64,000 nt of DNA, taken from Phenylobacterium sp. J367 (GTDB lineage Bacteria; Pseudomonadota; Alphaproteobacteria; Caulobacterales; Caulobacteraceae). Below are positions 57,004 through 64,000 of the stretch, one piece after another; within the stretch, counting starts at the first letter, position 1; every line of letters starts with the position of its first letter. A program made the translations under genes and the position numbers. The DNA is taken from NCBI RefSeq assembly GCF_024699985.1, contig NZ_JAJONA010000001.1, positions 620,001 through 684,000 of the forward strand, in the 5' to 3' direction. The notes below the pieces were generated by a model. It was not told the origin of the DNA, did no database searches, and saw only the letters and a list, made by a program, of their open reading frames with translations.

Positions 57004-58837
57004 GGCCGCCTATGTCGCCACGCTGGCGACGGCCGGCACAGGCCTGCTCGGCGGTCTCGCCGTCGCGGTCGCCCTGGCGGGCCTGGGGCGTTTGTCGCCC
57101 GACATCGACCCGGCGCAGATCCCGGCCTGGTTCTGGTACTTCCGCGACGATCCCCAGGTCCGCAAGTGGCTCGGCATCGGTCTGCTGTCGACGCTTGGCG
57201 GAGCCGGCCTCGTCACTATCGGCGTCATCCGCAATCTTCGGCCGCCGCTGCACGGCGCCGCCCGCTGGGCGAGCGAGGCGGAGCTCGTCGCGGCCGGCTT
57301 GCGGTCCCCCCAGGGTATCGTGCTCGGACGCAGAGGCGGCCGGCTGCTGGTCTTTGGCGGTTCCGAGCACGTCATGCTGCATGCGCCCACCCGCAGCGGC
57401 AAGGGCGTCGGGGTGGTCATCCCGAACCTGCTGACCTGGCCGGACTCCGTCGTCGTCCTCGACGTCAAGCGCGAGAACTGGGAGGCGAGCGCCGGCTTCC
57501 GCGCCGCCCACGGCCAGGAGGTGGTGCTGTTCGATCCACTGGACCCGGAGGGCCGCACAGCCCGGTTCAATCCCCTGGGTCATATCGACCGCAACGACCC
57601 GATCGCCGTGCTCGACGAGTTGCAGAAGCTCGCGGTCATGTTGTTTCCGCCGCCGCAACACGGCGATCCCTTCTGGGCCGAGGCGGCGCGAACGGGGTTA
57701 ATCGGCGTCGGCGCCTACGTCGCGGAGACACCGGAGCTGCCCTTCAGCCTTGGCGCCATCTATCGGGAGCTGACCCACGGCGATCCTCGCACCCGGCTGC
57801 CGGCGCAGGTCCAAGACCGTGCATCAGCCGGCAAGGCCCTCTCCTACGGCTGCGTCAGCGCCCTCTCGGATTTCTGCTCGGCCTCGGAAAACACCTTCGC
57901 CTCGATCAAGCAGACGATCACGGCGCGGATGAACCTCTGGCTGAACCCGCGGGTCTGCGCGGCGACCGACGCCAGCGACTTCGATCTACGGGACCTGCGG
58001 GAGCGCCGGATGTCGCTCTATCTCGGCGTCTCGCCCGACAACCTGGCCAGGGTGGCGCCGCTCTACAATCTGCTGCTGCAGCAACTGGTGGACCTGAACA
58101 CCCGAGAGCGCCCAACCGCCGACCGGCACAAGGTGCGGGTGCTGATGGTGATGGATGAATTCGCGCGTCTCGGGCACGCGGCCGTCATCGCGCACGGCTT
58201 CTCCTATGTCGCCGGCTACGGGTTGCGGTTGCTCCCGGTCCTGCAGAGCCCAGCTCAGCTGCGGGCGGAATACGGCCCGGACTTGGCCGAGGAGATCATG
58301 GCCAATTGCGGTCTGGAGATCGCCTTCGCGCCGAAGGAGCTGAAGGTCGCCCAGGACCTCTCGGAACGCTTGGGCTTCTGGACCTATTCGAGCCGGTCCC
58401 ACAGCCGGCCCACCCTGCTGTCGAGTGGCCGGCGCAGCACGACGGAGTCGGACCAGCGCCGCGCGCTGATGATGCCGCAGGAACTGATCCAGATGGACCC
58501 CGGCCAGCTCATCCTGCTGCGGGCCGGCATGCCGCCGGTCCGCGGCCGCAAGATCCAATACTGGCGCGAGAAGGCGTTCACGCAGCGGGTCGTCGACCCG
58601 CCGACTGTTGCGTCGCACCCCGCGATCGCAACGACGGGTTCGGCCCCGACCATGCCGCGGGCGAGCGCGGCGCCGCGTCAGGACGATCTCAGCCTGAATC
58701 TGGTGATTCCCGCGTTGGAGGCGGCGGGGTTCGAGCCGCTGCCGCCAGAAGGCGCGACCGATGCCGAAGTCGAGAGCTGGGTGGAGCGCTTCATCGACGC
58801 GTCCGCGACACGACAGGAGGCCGATCATGCCCGTTGA
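56969..58837 (+). CDS. virD4: VirD4 coupling protein
   Basis: 622 residues. Two N-terminal membrane segments, then a FtsK-like ATPase: Walker A 'HVMLHAPTRSGKGVGVVIPN', 'SVVVLDVKRENWEASAGFRA', Walker B region 'RVLMVMDEFARLGHAAVIAH', 'LPVLQSPAQLRAEYGPDLAE'. Brings the relaxase-DNA complex to the channel. A C-terminal tail of about 90 residues follows the ATPase domain. Last gene of the core operon; overlaps the next gene by 11 bp. Confidence 0.94.
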   Translation: MTRFASAPWPLRAAYVATLATAGTGLLGGLAVAVALAGLGRLSPDIDPAQIPAWFWYFRDDPQVRKWLGIGLLSTLGGAGLVTIGVIRNLRPPLHGAARWASEAELVAAGLRSPQGIVLGRRGGRLLVFGGSEHVMLHAPTRSGKGVGVVIPNLLTWPDSVVVLDVKRENWEASAGFRAAHGQEVVLFDPLDPEGRTARFNPLGHIDRNDPIAVLDELQKLAVMLFPPPQHGDPFWAEAARTGLIGVGAYVAETPELPFSLGAIYRELTHGDPRTRLPAQVQDRASAGKALSYGCVSALSDFCSASENTFASIKQTITARMNLWLNPRVCAATDASDFDLRDLRERRMSLYLGVSPDNLARVAPLYNLLLQQLVDLNTRERPTADRHKVRVLMVMDEFARLGHAAVIAHGFSYVAGYGLRLLPVLQSPAQLRAEYGPDLAEEIMANCGLEIAFAPKELKVAQDLSERLGFWTYSSRSHSRPTLLSSGRRSTTESDQRRALMMPQELIQMDPGQLILLRAGMPPVRGRKIQYWREKAFTQRVVDPPTVASHPAIATTGSAPTMPRASAAPRQDDLSLNLVIPALEAAGFEPLPPEGATDAEVESWVERFIDASATRQEADHAR

Positions 58838-59495
58838 GATGGATCGCAATCAGATCGACAGCGAGGGCCGCGGGCGCTCGGTGAGCAAGGGCGACGTCCC
58901 GGACCTCTTGCGCAGACGCTACTTCACGGACGAGCGCGGCGGACCCGGGCTTGGCTTCTATGCGGACGCGCGCATTCAGACGGCGGCATTCCGCGACCTT
59001 GGCGCTCGGCTGGTGACGCCGAGGTCCGACCCCAACGCCATCCGCGACATGGCGGCCGTCGCCCAGCATCGCGGCTGGACTGTCGTCGTCCTCCACGGCG
59101 AGAAGGACTTCCGGCGGGAGGCCTGGCTTACGGCCAGCGCTCTTGGCCTGGAGGCGCGCGGGTATCAGCCCACGGAAAGGGACCGGCAGGAGCTTGAACG
59201 CCGGCAGGCGGCCCTGGTCCGCAAGACGGCCCGCGCCGCCGAAGCGGGGCACGAGCGGGGAGACCGCGAACCTCGCGACGGCGGGGCGGCTGGCCAGGGC
59301 AGTATGCGGATCGTCGAGGCCGTGGTGCGCGCGAGGATCGGCGACCGGCCGTCGCAGGATCGTATTCTGTCGGCCGCCCGCGAACGGCTGGCGTCATGGT
59401 TGGAGAAGGGCGCGCGGTTGCAGCCGGTCGAAGTCGCCCGCTCCCACGTACAGCAGGACTCCCTGCGATCGCGAGAACGGCAACGCAGCCGTTAG
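58827..59495 (+). CDS. LPD7 domain protein, orphan
   Basis: 222 residues: 'DVPDLLRRRYFTDERGGPGL', 'ALGARLVTPRSDPN'-type block, and 'DMAAVAQHRGWTVVVLHGEK' with 'REAWLTASALGLEARGYQPT'. This matches the LPD7 (large polyvalent protein-associated 7) domain usually found at the C-terminus of relaxases. Here it stands alone, without a relaxase catalytic domain. Strong AGGAGG at 58815-58820 marks the ATG. It may be an accessory DNA-transfer protein; role unknown. Confidence 0.78.
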   Translation: MPVEMDRNQIDSEGRGRSVSKGDVPDLLRRRYFTDERGGPGLGFYADARIQTAAFRDLGARLVTPRSDPNAIRDMAAVAQHRGWTVVVLHGEKDFRREAWLTASALGLEARGYQPTERDRQELERRQAALVRKTARAAEAGHERGDREPRDGGAAGQGSMRIVEAVVRARIGDRPSQDRILSAARERLASWLEKGARLQPVEVARSHVQQDSLRSRERQRSR

Positions 59496-59556
59496 CAAAC
59501 GATACGCCGGCGCCCGTCGTGAGAGTAGGGTTGAGGGCGAGCGGCCGTTCCTATTA

Positions 59557-59567
59557 TGTAGTCTACA
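59557..59567. promoter_or_regulatory. Inverted repeat upstream of XRE-type gene
   Basis: TGTAG-T-CTACA, with exact 5-bp arms, about 42 bp before the regulator ATG inside an AT-rich patch (ctattatgtagtctacagac). It is a candidate autoregulatory operator. Confidence 0.4.
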
Positions 59568-59608
59568 GACCGTGGTTTCATTGACGACAGAAGTGTCCCC
59601 GTTCTTCC

Positions 59609-59872
59609 ATGAAGGGACGGGCGCTTCTGGCTTGGAATCTGCGGGCGTTACGCACCGCCAGGTCGCTTTCGCAGGAGCGGCTGGCGGCCGACGCTGGAGT
59701 CGACCGAGCCTGGGTGAGCGAGCTTGAACGGGAACAGGGCAACACCTCCGTCGATCTGCTCGACCGCCTGGCCGAGGCGCTCGGCGTGCCAGTCGCAGCC
59801 CTTCTGGCCGAACCGGACCCGGACGCGGACAAGCCGCAACCCCTGCGCAGCGGACGGCGCCCGCGCGACTGA
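59609..59872 (+). CDS. Small XRE-family HTH regulator
   Basis: 87 residues: HTH 'LRALRTARSLSQERLAADAG' and 'VDRAWVSELEREQGNTSVDL' with 'LDRLAEALGVPVAALL', similar in size to phage Cro/C-type regulators. The C-terminal tail is basic. ATG start. Probably regulates element functions; the target is unknown. Confidence 0.82.
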   Translation: MKGRALLAWNLRALRTARSLSQERLAADAGVDRAWVSELEREQGNTSVDLLDRLAEALGVPVAALLAEPDPDADKPQPLRSGRRPRD

Positions 59873-59893
59873 TCCCTCCCAGGACTAGGGTCG

Positions 59894-60106
59894 ATGGATC
59901 GGGACCTCATCAGCGCGCACGGCAAGATGGTGGCCCTGGTCGCCAGCGTCCTACAGGCCTCGGGCGTCACCACGACCGATGAGTTCGCGCGCCTGCTGAA
60001 GGTGTTCGCCGACACCGTCGGTGAGACTGATGCGGAGCAGGCCGAGATCCTGGCGCTGTGGTCCGACACGGTCGCGGCGATGTTGCCGCCTCAGCCGAAA
60101 CATTAG
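59894..60106 (+). CDS. Small hypothetical protein
   Basis: 70 residues, predicted helical ('HGKMVALVASVLQASGVTTT', 'LLKVFADTVGETDAEQAEIL'), not recognised, no membrane segment. It lies 21 bp after the XRE gene on the same strand, so it is likely co-transcribed. Could be a partner of that regulator. Confidence 0.55.
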   Translation: MDRDLISAHGKMVALVASVLQASGVTTTDEFARLLKVFADTVGETDAEQAEILALWSDTVAAMLPPQPKH

Positions 60107-60198
60107 AGAGCAGAGAGGCTCGGCGGCGCCGGCGGCCCCCGCTCGATCCCACGGCCACGCAACTCCTGCGTGTTCCACCGTGGCCGGGGCGTCACGCG

Positions 60199-60423
60199 TC
60201 AGTGGCGGGCGAATCCCCGCGGTGGCCCAAACCTGTCGGCGAGTTCGACGCGAAGCGCTTCGATCTCCACCTCCAACTGTTGCAACTCCGTCGTGTCGGC
60301 CGTCTCCGCTCGCGCCAGCAGCGCAAGGCAACGGTCGACGAGCGCTATCCCGTCCGGGTTCCCCCGACATCGCAGCCGCAGGTCTAGCAGGTAGGCGAGC
60401 GATTCCTCCAAGCGGGGCTTCAT
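60199..60423 (-). CDS. Small hypothetical protein
   Basis: 74 residues ('MKPRLEESLAYLLDLRLRCR', then 'QQLEVEIEALRVELADRFGP'), helical, not recognised. It lies 4 bp after the preceding minus-strand gene, so the two form an operon. An in-frame start at 60465 exists but would overlap that gene by 38 bp. Confidence 0.55.
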   Translation of the reverse strand: MKPRLEESLAYLLDLRLRCRGNPDGIALVDRCLALLARAETADTTELQQLEVEIEALRVELADRFGPPRGFARH

Positions 60424-60427
60424 CGGG

Positions 60428-60952
60428 CTAAGCTGTGGGCTGACGACGCCTGTGCAGCCATGCAACCAGGTCCTGTCGCGCCCCGGCGATCATCGCGTGG
60501 GCCTCGGGGTGGTCGTCGCGTTCGACCAGCCGTTCGATGACCTCGAGCTTGGCCGCGACGGCCTCCAGCGTGGTCGATCCATGAGTCGGCAAGGTCTCCA
60601 AGAGCGCTTCGCGTTGCTCGAACAGGACATCAAGGCAGCCGTCGATGTCCCGCAACTCCCGGGCCCAGGGCAGTGCCTGCTGCTCGGCCAGACTCAGCTG
60701 AAACCAGGAATGCTCCCGCACAAGCCAGGTCTCCAGTTTCGCCCAGCGCGTCTGCAGCCGTTCGATCTTCGCATTGACATAGAGCCAGCGCCGGTAGGGC
60801 TTCGCCCCCTCACTGATGGTCGCGGCGGCGACAGGCGACGCGGCCAGCTTGGGCGCGGGAAGAACGGCCGCTGACGTGCCTGCAATGACGGCCCGTCGGG
60901 AGAGCGCAGGCAGACGCGCGCCCTCGCCCTCCGCCTGTCGACGTGAGCCCAT
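60428..60952 (-). CDS. Hypothetical protein with twin-arginine-like signal
   Basis: 174 residues. The N-terminus has 'LSRRAVIAGTSAAVLPAPKL', a twin-arginine pair before a hydrophobic stretch, suggesting Tat export or a similar signal. The rest is helical and charged ('LYVNAKIERLQTRWAKLETW', 'LREL'-type pairs) with no recognised domain. It precedes the 74-residue gene. Confidence 0.6.
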   Translation of the reverse strand: MGSRRQAEGEGARLPALSRRAVIAGTSAAVLPAPKLAASPVAAATISEGAKPYRRWLYVNAKIERLQTRWAKLETWLVREHSWFQLSLAEQQALPWARELRDIDGCLDVLFEQREALLETLPTHGSTTLEAVAAKLEVIERLVERDDHPEAHAMIAGARQDLVAWLHRRRQPTA

Positions 60953-60977
60953 GACTAAGCTTCTCCGGCTGTGTTAG

Positions 60978-61045
60978 ACTTTTAGTACCACCTCGGGGCC
61001 GGCGATATCAATCTAAAAGTACCATGAGAGTCATTAAAAGTATCA
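60978..61045. promoter_or_regulatory. Operator cluster upstream of XRE-type gene
   Basis: TAAAAGTAYCA occurs at 61014-61024 and 61035-61045, with copies exactly 21 bp apart (two helical turns). ACTTTTAG at 60978-60985 is an inverted copy of CTAAAAGT. The spacing and location just before the regulator ATG at 61050 suggest cooperative binding and autoregulation, perhaps also control of the divergent gene at 60952. Confidence 0.6.
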
Positions 61046-61049
61046 CGAC

Positions 61050-61298
61050 ATGGTGACGGCCGCGCAGATCAGGGCGGCGCGAGCGCTCCTTGGGTGGAAT
61101 GGAGCCCGGCTGGCGGAAGCTGCCGGGGTGTCCCTCCAGACCATCCGACGTATGGAGAGCGATCTGGGGCCAGGCCGCAGTTCGGCCGCCAACGTGAGCG
61201 CGGTCCAACGAGCACTAGAGGAAGCTGGCGTCCTCTTCCTGGGCCCGAAAGAGGTCTACCAAGGTGGGGCTGGAGTCCGCCTGAAGCTGGAGACCTAG
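61050..61298 (+). CDS. Small XRE-family HTH regulator
   Basis: 82 residues: 'MVTAAQIRAARALLGWNGAR', HTH 'LAEAAGVSLQTIRRMESDLG', and 'VQRALEEAGVLFLGPKEVYQ', the layout of small HTH_XRE proteins common on mobile elements. ATG four bases after the last operator-like repeat, so translation starts at the edge of the control region. Confidence 0.83.
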   Translation: MVTAAQIRAARALLGWNGARLAEAAGVSLQTIRRMESDLGPGRSSAANVSAVQRALEEAGVLFLGPKEVYQGGAGVRLKLET

Positions 61299-61406
61299 CT
61301 CCGCATATAGGGGAAAGCCTTCCCCTGCGGCCGAGCCCGATGTCTCGTCCGACCCCTTCCTGCGGGGAGACCCCGCAACGCCCCCGAATTGCGAGGCTTT
61401 GGCCGA

Positions 61407-62143
61407 TCAGCCCGCCTTGCGCTCATGGCGCATAGCCTCCGCGCTCAATTGCGCGCCGACCGTCTCACGGCCCTCGGCCTTCCGTTCGCTGTAGCGGTCG
61501 ACGAGGTAATCGGACCGGTCACGCGTGAGCAGCGTGAACTTCATCAACTCCTCCATGACGTCGACCACCCGGTCATAGTAGGCGGACGGCTTCATTCGGC
61601 CGGCCTCATCGAACTCCTGGTAGGCCTTGGCCACGGACGACTGGTTGGGGATGGTGATCATCCGCATCCAGCGGCCGAGCAGGCGCAGGGTGTTCACCGC
61701 GTTGAACGACTGCGAGCCGCCGCTCACCTGCATCACCGCCAGGGTGCGCCCCTGAGTCGGGCGGACGCTGCCGATCTCCAGGGGAATCCAGTCGATCTGC
61801 GCCTTCATGATCCCCGAGATTGCGCCATGCCGTTCGGGGCTGCACCAGACCTGGCCTTCAGACCAGGCTGAGAGCGCCCGCAGTTCCTGCACCTTCGGGT
61901 GGTCGGGGGGATTCGGCGTCGGGGAGCGGCAGGCCGCGCGGATCGAAGATGCGGGTCTCCGCCCCGAAGCGTTCGAGGATCCTGGCGGCCTCCTCGGTCA
62001 GCAGTCGGCTGTAAGAGCGCTCGCGGAGCGAGCCGTAGAGCAGCAGGATCCTCGGCGGGTGGGTCGACACGGCCGGCGGTTCGAGCTTCGCAAGCGTGGG
62101 CGGGTCCACGAACTGGGGGCGCCAGGGCGGGGAAATCGGACAT
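61407..62143 (-). CDS. arsH: ArsH, NADPH-dependent FMN protein of arsenic resistance, frameshifted
   Basis: About 244 residues reconstructed. ArsH oxidises trivalent organoarsenicals and acts as a flavin reductase. Seen: '[20 protein letters not shown]' (flavin phosphate loop), '[20 protein letters not shown]', '[20 protein letters not shown]', '[17 protein letters not shown]'. Frameshifts lie near 62115 and 61912. ATG at MSDFPAL. It is divergent from arsR, with a shared control region. Confidence 0.85.
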
Positions 62144-62177
62144 TGAACCTCGGGTGTCGGGCAGGCGCCGCGTCATT

Positions 62178-62201
62178 GAACTGTCGCGCAGTTCCTATAT
62201 C
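62178..62201 (+). promoter_or_regulatory. Probable ArsR operator and promoter
   Basis: Perfect 6-bp inverted repeat GAACTG-TCGCG-CAGTTC (62178-62194), directly followed by a -10-like TATATC (62196-62201), about 10-30 bp before the arsR ATG. Placement between divergent arsH and arsR is right for ArsR autorepression. Confidence 0.6.
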
Positions 62202-62209
62202 GTAGAAAC

Positions 62210-62569
62210 ATGGAAATGAAGTCGGCGATCGCAAGTTTGGGCGCGTTGGCCCACGAGGGGCGTCTCTCCACCTTCCGCCTCCTCGTCCAGGCGGGTCCTG
62301 ACGGTCTCGCGGCCGGCGAAGTCGCGCGGCGGCTCGGTATGCTTCCCAACACGCTCTCCGCCAGCCTGAATGTCCTCAGCCATGCCGGCCTGATCTCCGC
62401 CCGGCGCGAAGGCCGCTCCGTCATCTACACCGCCAACTATGACGGGATGCGCGACCTGCTGGCCTTCCTGATGGAGGATTGCTGCGCGGGCTCACCCGAG
62501 ATCTGCGCGCCCCTGGCCGAACTCGCCCAGCGGGCCGCCTGCTGCGTGCCGCAATCTCTGCCTGCTTAG
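62210..62569 (+). CDS. arsR: ArsR family arsenic-responsive repressor
   Basis: 119 residues. Winged HTH: 'ASLGALAHEGRLSTFRLLVQ' and 'RLGMLPNTLSASLNVLSHAG'. The usual Cys-x-Cys in the DNA-binding helix is absent; instead Cys pairs lie at the C-terminus ('EDCCAGSPEICAPL', 'AACCVPQ'), a pattern of alternative arsenite sites seen in some ArsR proteins. It releases the operon when arsenite binds. Confidence 0.88.
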   Translation: MEMKSAIASLGALAHEGRLSTFRLLVQAGPDGLAAGEVARRLGMLPNTLSASLNVLSHAGLISARREGRSVIYTANYDGMRDLLAFLMEDCCAGSPEICAPLAELAQRAACCVPQSLPA

Positions 62570-62581
62570 GAGGACTTTCCC

Positions 62582-63124
62582 GTGAGCGCCGACCATGATC
62601 GTCGTCCCTTCAACGTGCTCTTCCTGTGCACCGGAAACTCGTGCCGCTCCATCATCGCTGAGGCGATCATGAACCGGGAAGGTCAGGGCAAGTTCGTCGC
62701 CTTTTCGGCGGGCTCCCACCCGACGGGGCAGGTGAATCCGCATGCGCTCTCCCTGCTCAAGAAGTTCAACTACCCGGTCAGCACCTACCGTTCGAAGGCG
62801 TGGGATGAGTTCTCCCGCGAGACCAACCCTGACGCCCCGGAACTCGATTTCGTGTTCACGGTCTGCGACGACGCGGCCGGCGAGGTCTGCCCCTATTGGC
62901 CGGGCCAGCCGATGACGGCGCACTGGGGAATGCCGGACCCGGCGCGCGCCGAAGGCAGCGAAGCCGAAATCGGACTGGCCTTCGCCGACGCCTATCGCAT
63001 GCTCAACAATCGCATCGGCATCTTCCTCAACCTGCCGATGGCGAAGCTCGACAGGATGTCCCTGCAAAGCCGCCTCAATGAGATCGGTCAGGCGAAGCCC
63101 GCGCCGGCGACCCCGGCGGAATGA
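62582..63124 (+). CDS. arsC: Arsenate reductase, low-molecular-weight phosphatase type
   Basis: 180 residues. Active-site P-loop 'VLFLCTGNSCRSIIAEAIMN' near residue 12, 'SAGSHPTGQVNPHALSLLKK', and 'DFVFTVCDDAAGEVCPYWPG' with the further Cys pair. This is the thioredoxin/mycothiol-type ArsC fold, which reduces arsenate to arsenite. GTG start; its stop overlaps the aqpS start. Confidence 0.88.
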   Translation: MSADHDRRPFNVLFLCTGNSCRSIIAEAIMNREGQGKFVAFSAGSHPTGQVNPHALSLLKKFNYPVSTYRSKAWDEFSRETNPDAPELDFVFTVCDDAAGEVCPYWPGQPMTAHWGMPDPARAEGSEAEIGLAFADAYRMLNNRIGIFLNLPMAKLDRMSLQSRLNEIGQAKPAPATPAE

Positions 63125-63837
63125 GCCGACCCCAGTCCCGCGCGGCCAGTCTCGAGCCACCGCTTCATCCGTTCTCGACCTCGCGCCGGCTTGCCGCCGA
63201 GGCGCTCGGCACGGCGCTCCTGCTGGCGGTGGTGATCGGCTCCGGGATCATGGGCGAGCGCCTGGCGGGCGGGAACGACGCCATCGCCCTCTTGGGCAAC
63301 ACCGTCTCCACGGGCGCCGGTCTCGTGGTGCTGATCACCATCTTCGGTCCAATCTCCGGCGCGCATTTCAACCCCGCCGTCACCCTGGTGTTCGCCATTC
63401 GACGGGAGCTGGGCTGGGGCACCGACACCGCCTATGCGGCGGTGCAGGTCCTGGGCCGCGTCCTGGGCGTGTGGGCGGCGCACCTGATGTTCGCCGAGCC
63501 CGTGTGGCAGCTCTCCACGAAACTGCGCGATGGGCCCGCGCAGTGGTGGGCCGAGGCGATCGCCACGTTCGGCTTGATCGCCACCATCCTTGGCTCCGTG
63601 CGGTTCCGGCCGGAGGCGACGCCGCTGGCCGTCGGCCTCTACATCACCTCGGCCTACTGGTTCACGGCGTCGACCTCGTTCGCCAATCCCGCCGTGACCG
63701 TTGCGCGCGCGCTCAGTAACACTTTCGCGGGCATCGCACCCACGTCCGCGCCGGGCTTCATCATCTCTCAGCTCGCCGGCGCGCTGGCCGCCTGGGCTCT
63801 CTTCAGTTGGCTTCTCAAGGAGCGCACCGCGCCATGA
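63121..63837 (+). CDS. aqpS: Aquaglyceroporin (AqpS-like), arsenite channel
   Basis: 238 residues, six membrane segments and both NPA boxes: '[20 protein letters not shown]' and '[20 protein letters not shown]'. In rhizobial ars operons AqpS lets arsenite formed by ArsC leave by diffusion, without ArsB or Acr3. The same gene set here supports that role. Overlaps arsC and the second reductase gene. Confidence 0.88.
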   Translation: MSRPQSRAASLEPPLHPFSTSRRLAAEALGTALLLAVVIGSGIMGERLAGGNDAIALLGNTVSTGAGLVVLITIFGPISGAHFNPAVTLVFAIRRELGWGTDTAYAAVQVLGRVLGVWAAHLMFAEPVWQLSTKLRDGPAQWWAEAIATFGLIATILGSVRFRPEATPLAVGLYITSAYWFTASTSFANPAVTVARALSNTFAGIAPTSAPGFIISQLAGALAAWALFSWLLKERTAP

Positions 63838-64000
63838 GCGACGAGTTTCCGATCACCGTCTTCCACAACCCGGCTTGCGGCACCTCGCGCAACACCGTCG
63901 CCATGATCGAGGCGGCCGGCTACGCGCCGAACGTCGTCGAGTACCTGAAGGCCGGCTGGACGCGCGCGCAGCTCGAGGACCTGCTCGCCCGCATGGGTGC
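63834..64000 (+). CDS. Arsenate reductase, glutaredoxin-linked type, cut by window end
   Basis: The first 55 residues are visible: 'FPITVFHNPACGTSRNTVAM' with the catalytic Cys (PACGTSRN), then 'VVEYLKAGWTRAQLEDLL'. This is the plasmid-type, glutaredoxin-coupled ArsC family, unrelated to the arsC at 62582. ATGA overlap with aqpS. The rest lies right of the window. Confidence 0.9.
   Translation, partial: MSDEFPITVFHNPACGTSRNTVAMIEAAGYAPNVVEYLKAGWTRAQLEDLLARMG

Noticed and set aside
59496..59608. Origin of transfer near the LPD7 gene
   Set aside because: No nic-like core or strong inverted repeats typical of an oriT could be supported; only a short operator-like repeat is present.

Overview
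The window is very G+C-rich, densely packed bacterial DNA, most likely from an alphaproteobacterium of the Caulobacter/Phenylobacter(ium) kind. The evidence is a PrtD/RsaD-like type I secretion pair beside an RTX protein, a paired metX-metW, many GTG and TTG starts, and translationally coupled stop/start overlaps throughout. The species cannot be fixed from the sequence alone.

Region 1 (1-26.7 kb) is a cell-surface and exopolysaccharide island. It starts inside a glucose-1-phosphate cytidylyltransferase gene (rfbF-like). It holds two sulfotransferases, an M23 peptidase lipoprotein, an alpha/beta hydrolase, several GT4 and GT2 glycosyltransferases, and a type I secretion module (ABC exporter, membrane fusion protein, RTX substrate). 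It also holds a three-gene lipid-linked glycosylation cassette (GT2, small flippase-like protein, polytopic GT-C-like protein) and a Wzm/Wzt polysaccharide exporter. A repeat of about 37 residues, built around 'HPLFD..WYL....DVA..G..PL.HYL..G..EG..P', recurs in three genes; one of these (11.3-12.9 kb) is almost nothing but repeats.

Region 2 (27.1-36.7 kb) looks like ordinary chromosome: a single-domain response regulator, two tiny hypothetical genes, a P-II protein, metW-metX, a SixA-like phosphatase, a DUF952 protein, pyrD, a sensor histidine kinase, gamma-glutamyltransferase and a P1/DmpA-type peptidase. It ends at a tRNA-Arg(ACG) gene.

Region 3 (36.8-64 kb) begins directly after the tRNA and reads as part of an integrative and conjugative element. 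It has a czc-type divalent-metal resistance block (zur-like, merR-like, CDF transporter, czcI-like, czcC, czcB, czcA, second CDF transporter, MAPEG protein, czcN-like methyltransferase). Two almost identical MerR-type operators lie 8 kb apart in this block. After two short LuxR-type regulators comes a complete virB1-virB11/virD4 type IV secretion operon with an eexN entry-exclusion lipoprotein. An orphan LPD7 protein, small XRE-type regulators and an arsenic operon follow (arsH divergent from arsR-arsC-aqpS-arsC2, cut by the window end). No integrase and no relaxase catalytic domain are visible, so the element must continue past the window.

A general caution: at least twenty genes, including the normally essential pyrD, are interrupted by single-base frameshifts. 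Many lie in short G or C runs and leave both halves conserved and collinear. These look like sequencing or assembly errors rather than real decay, and the genes are annotated across their full reconstructed spans.
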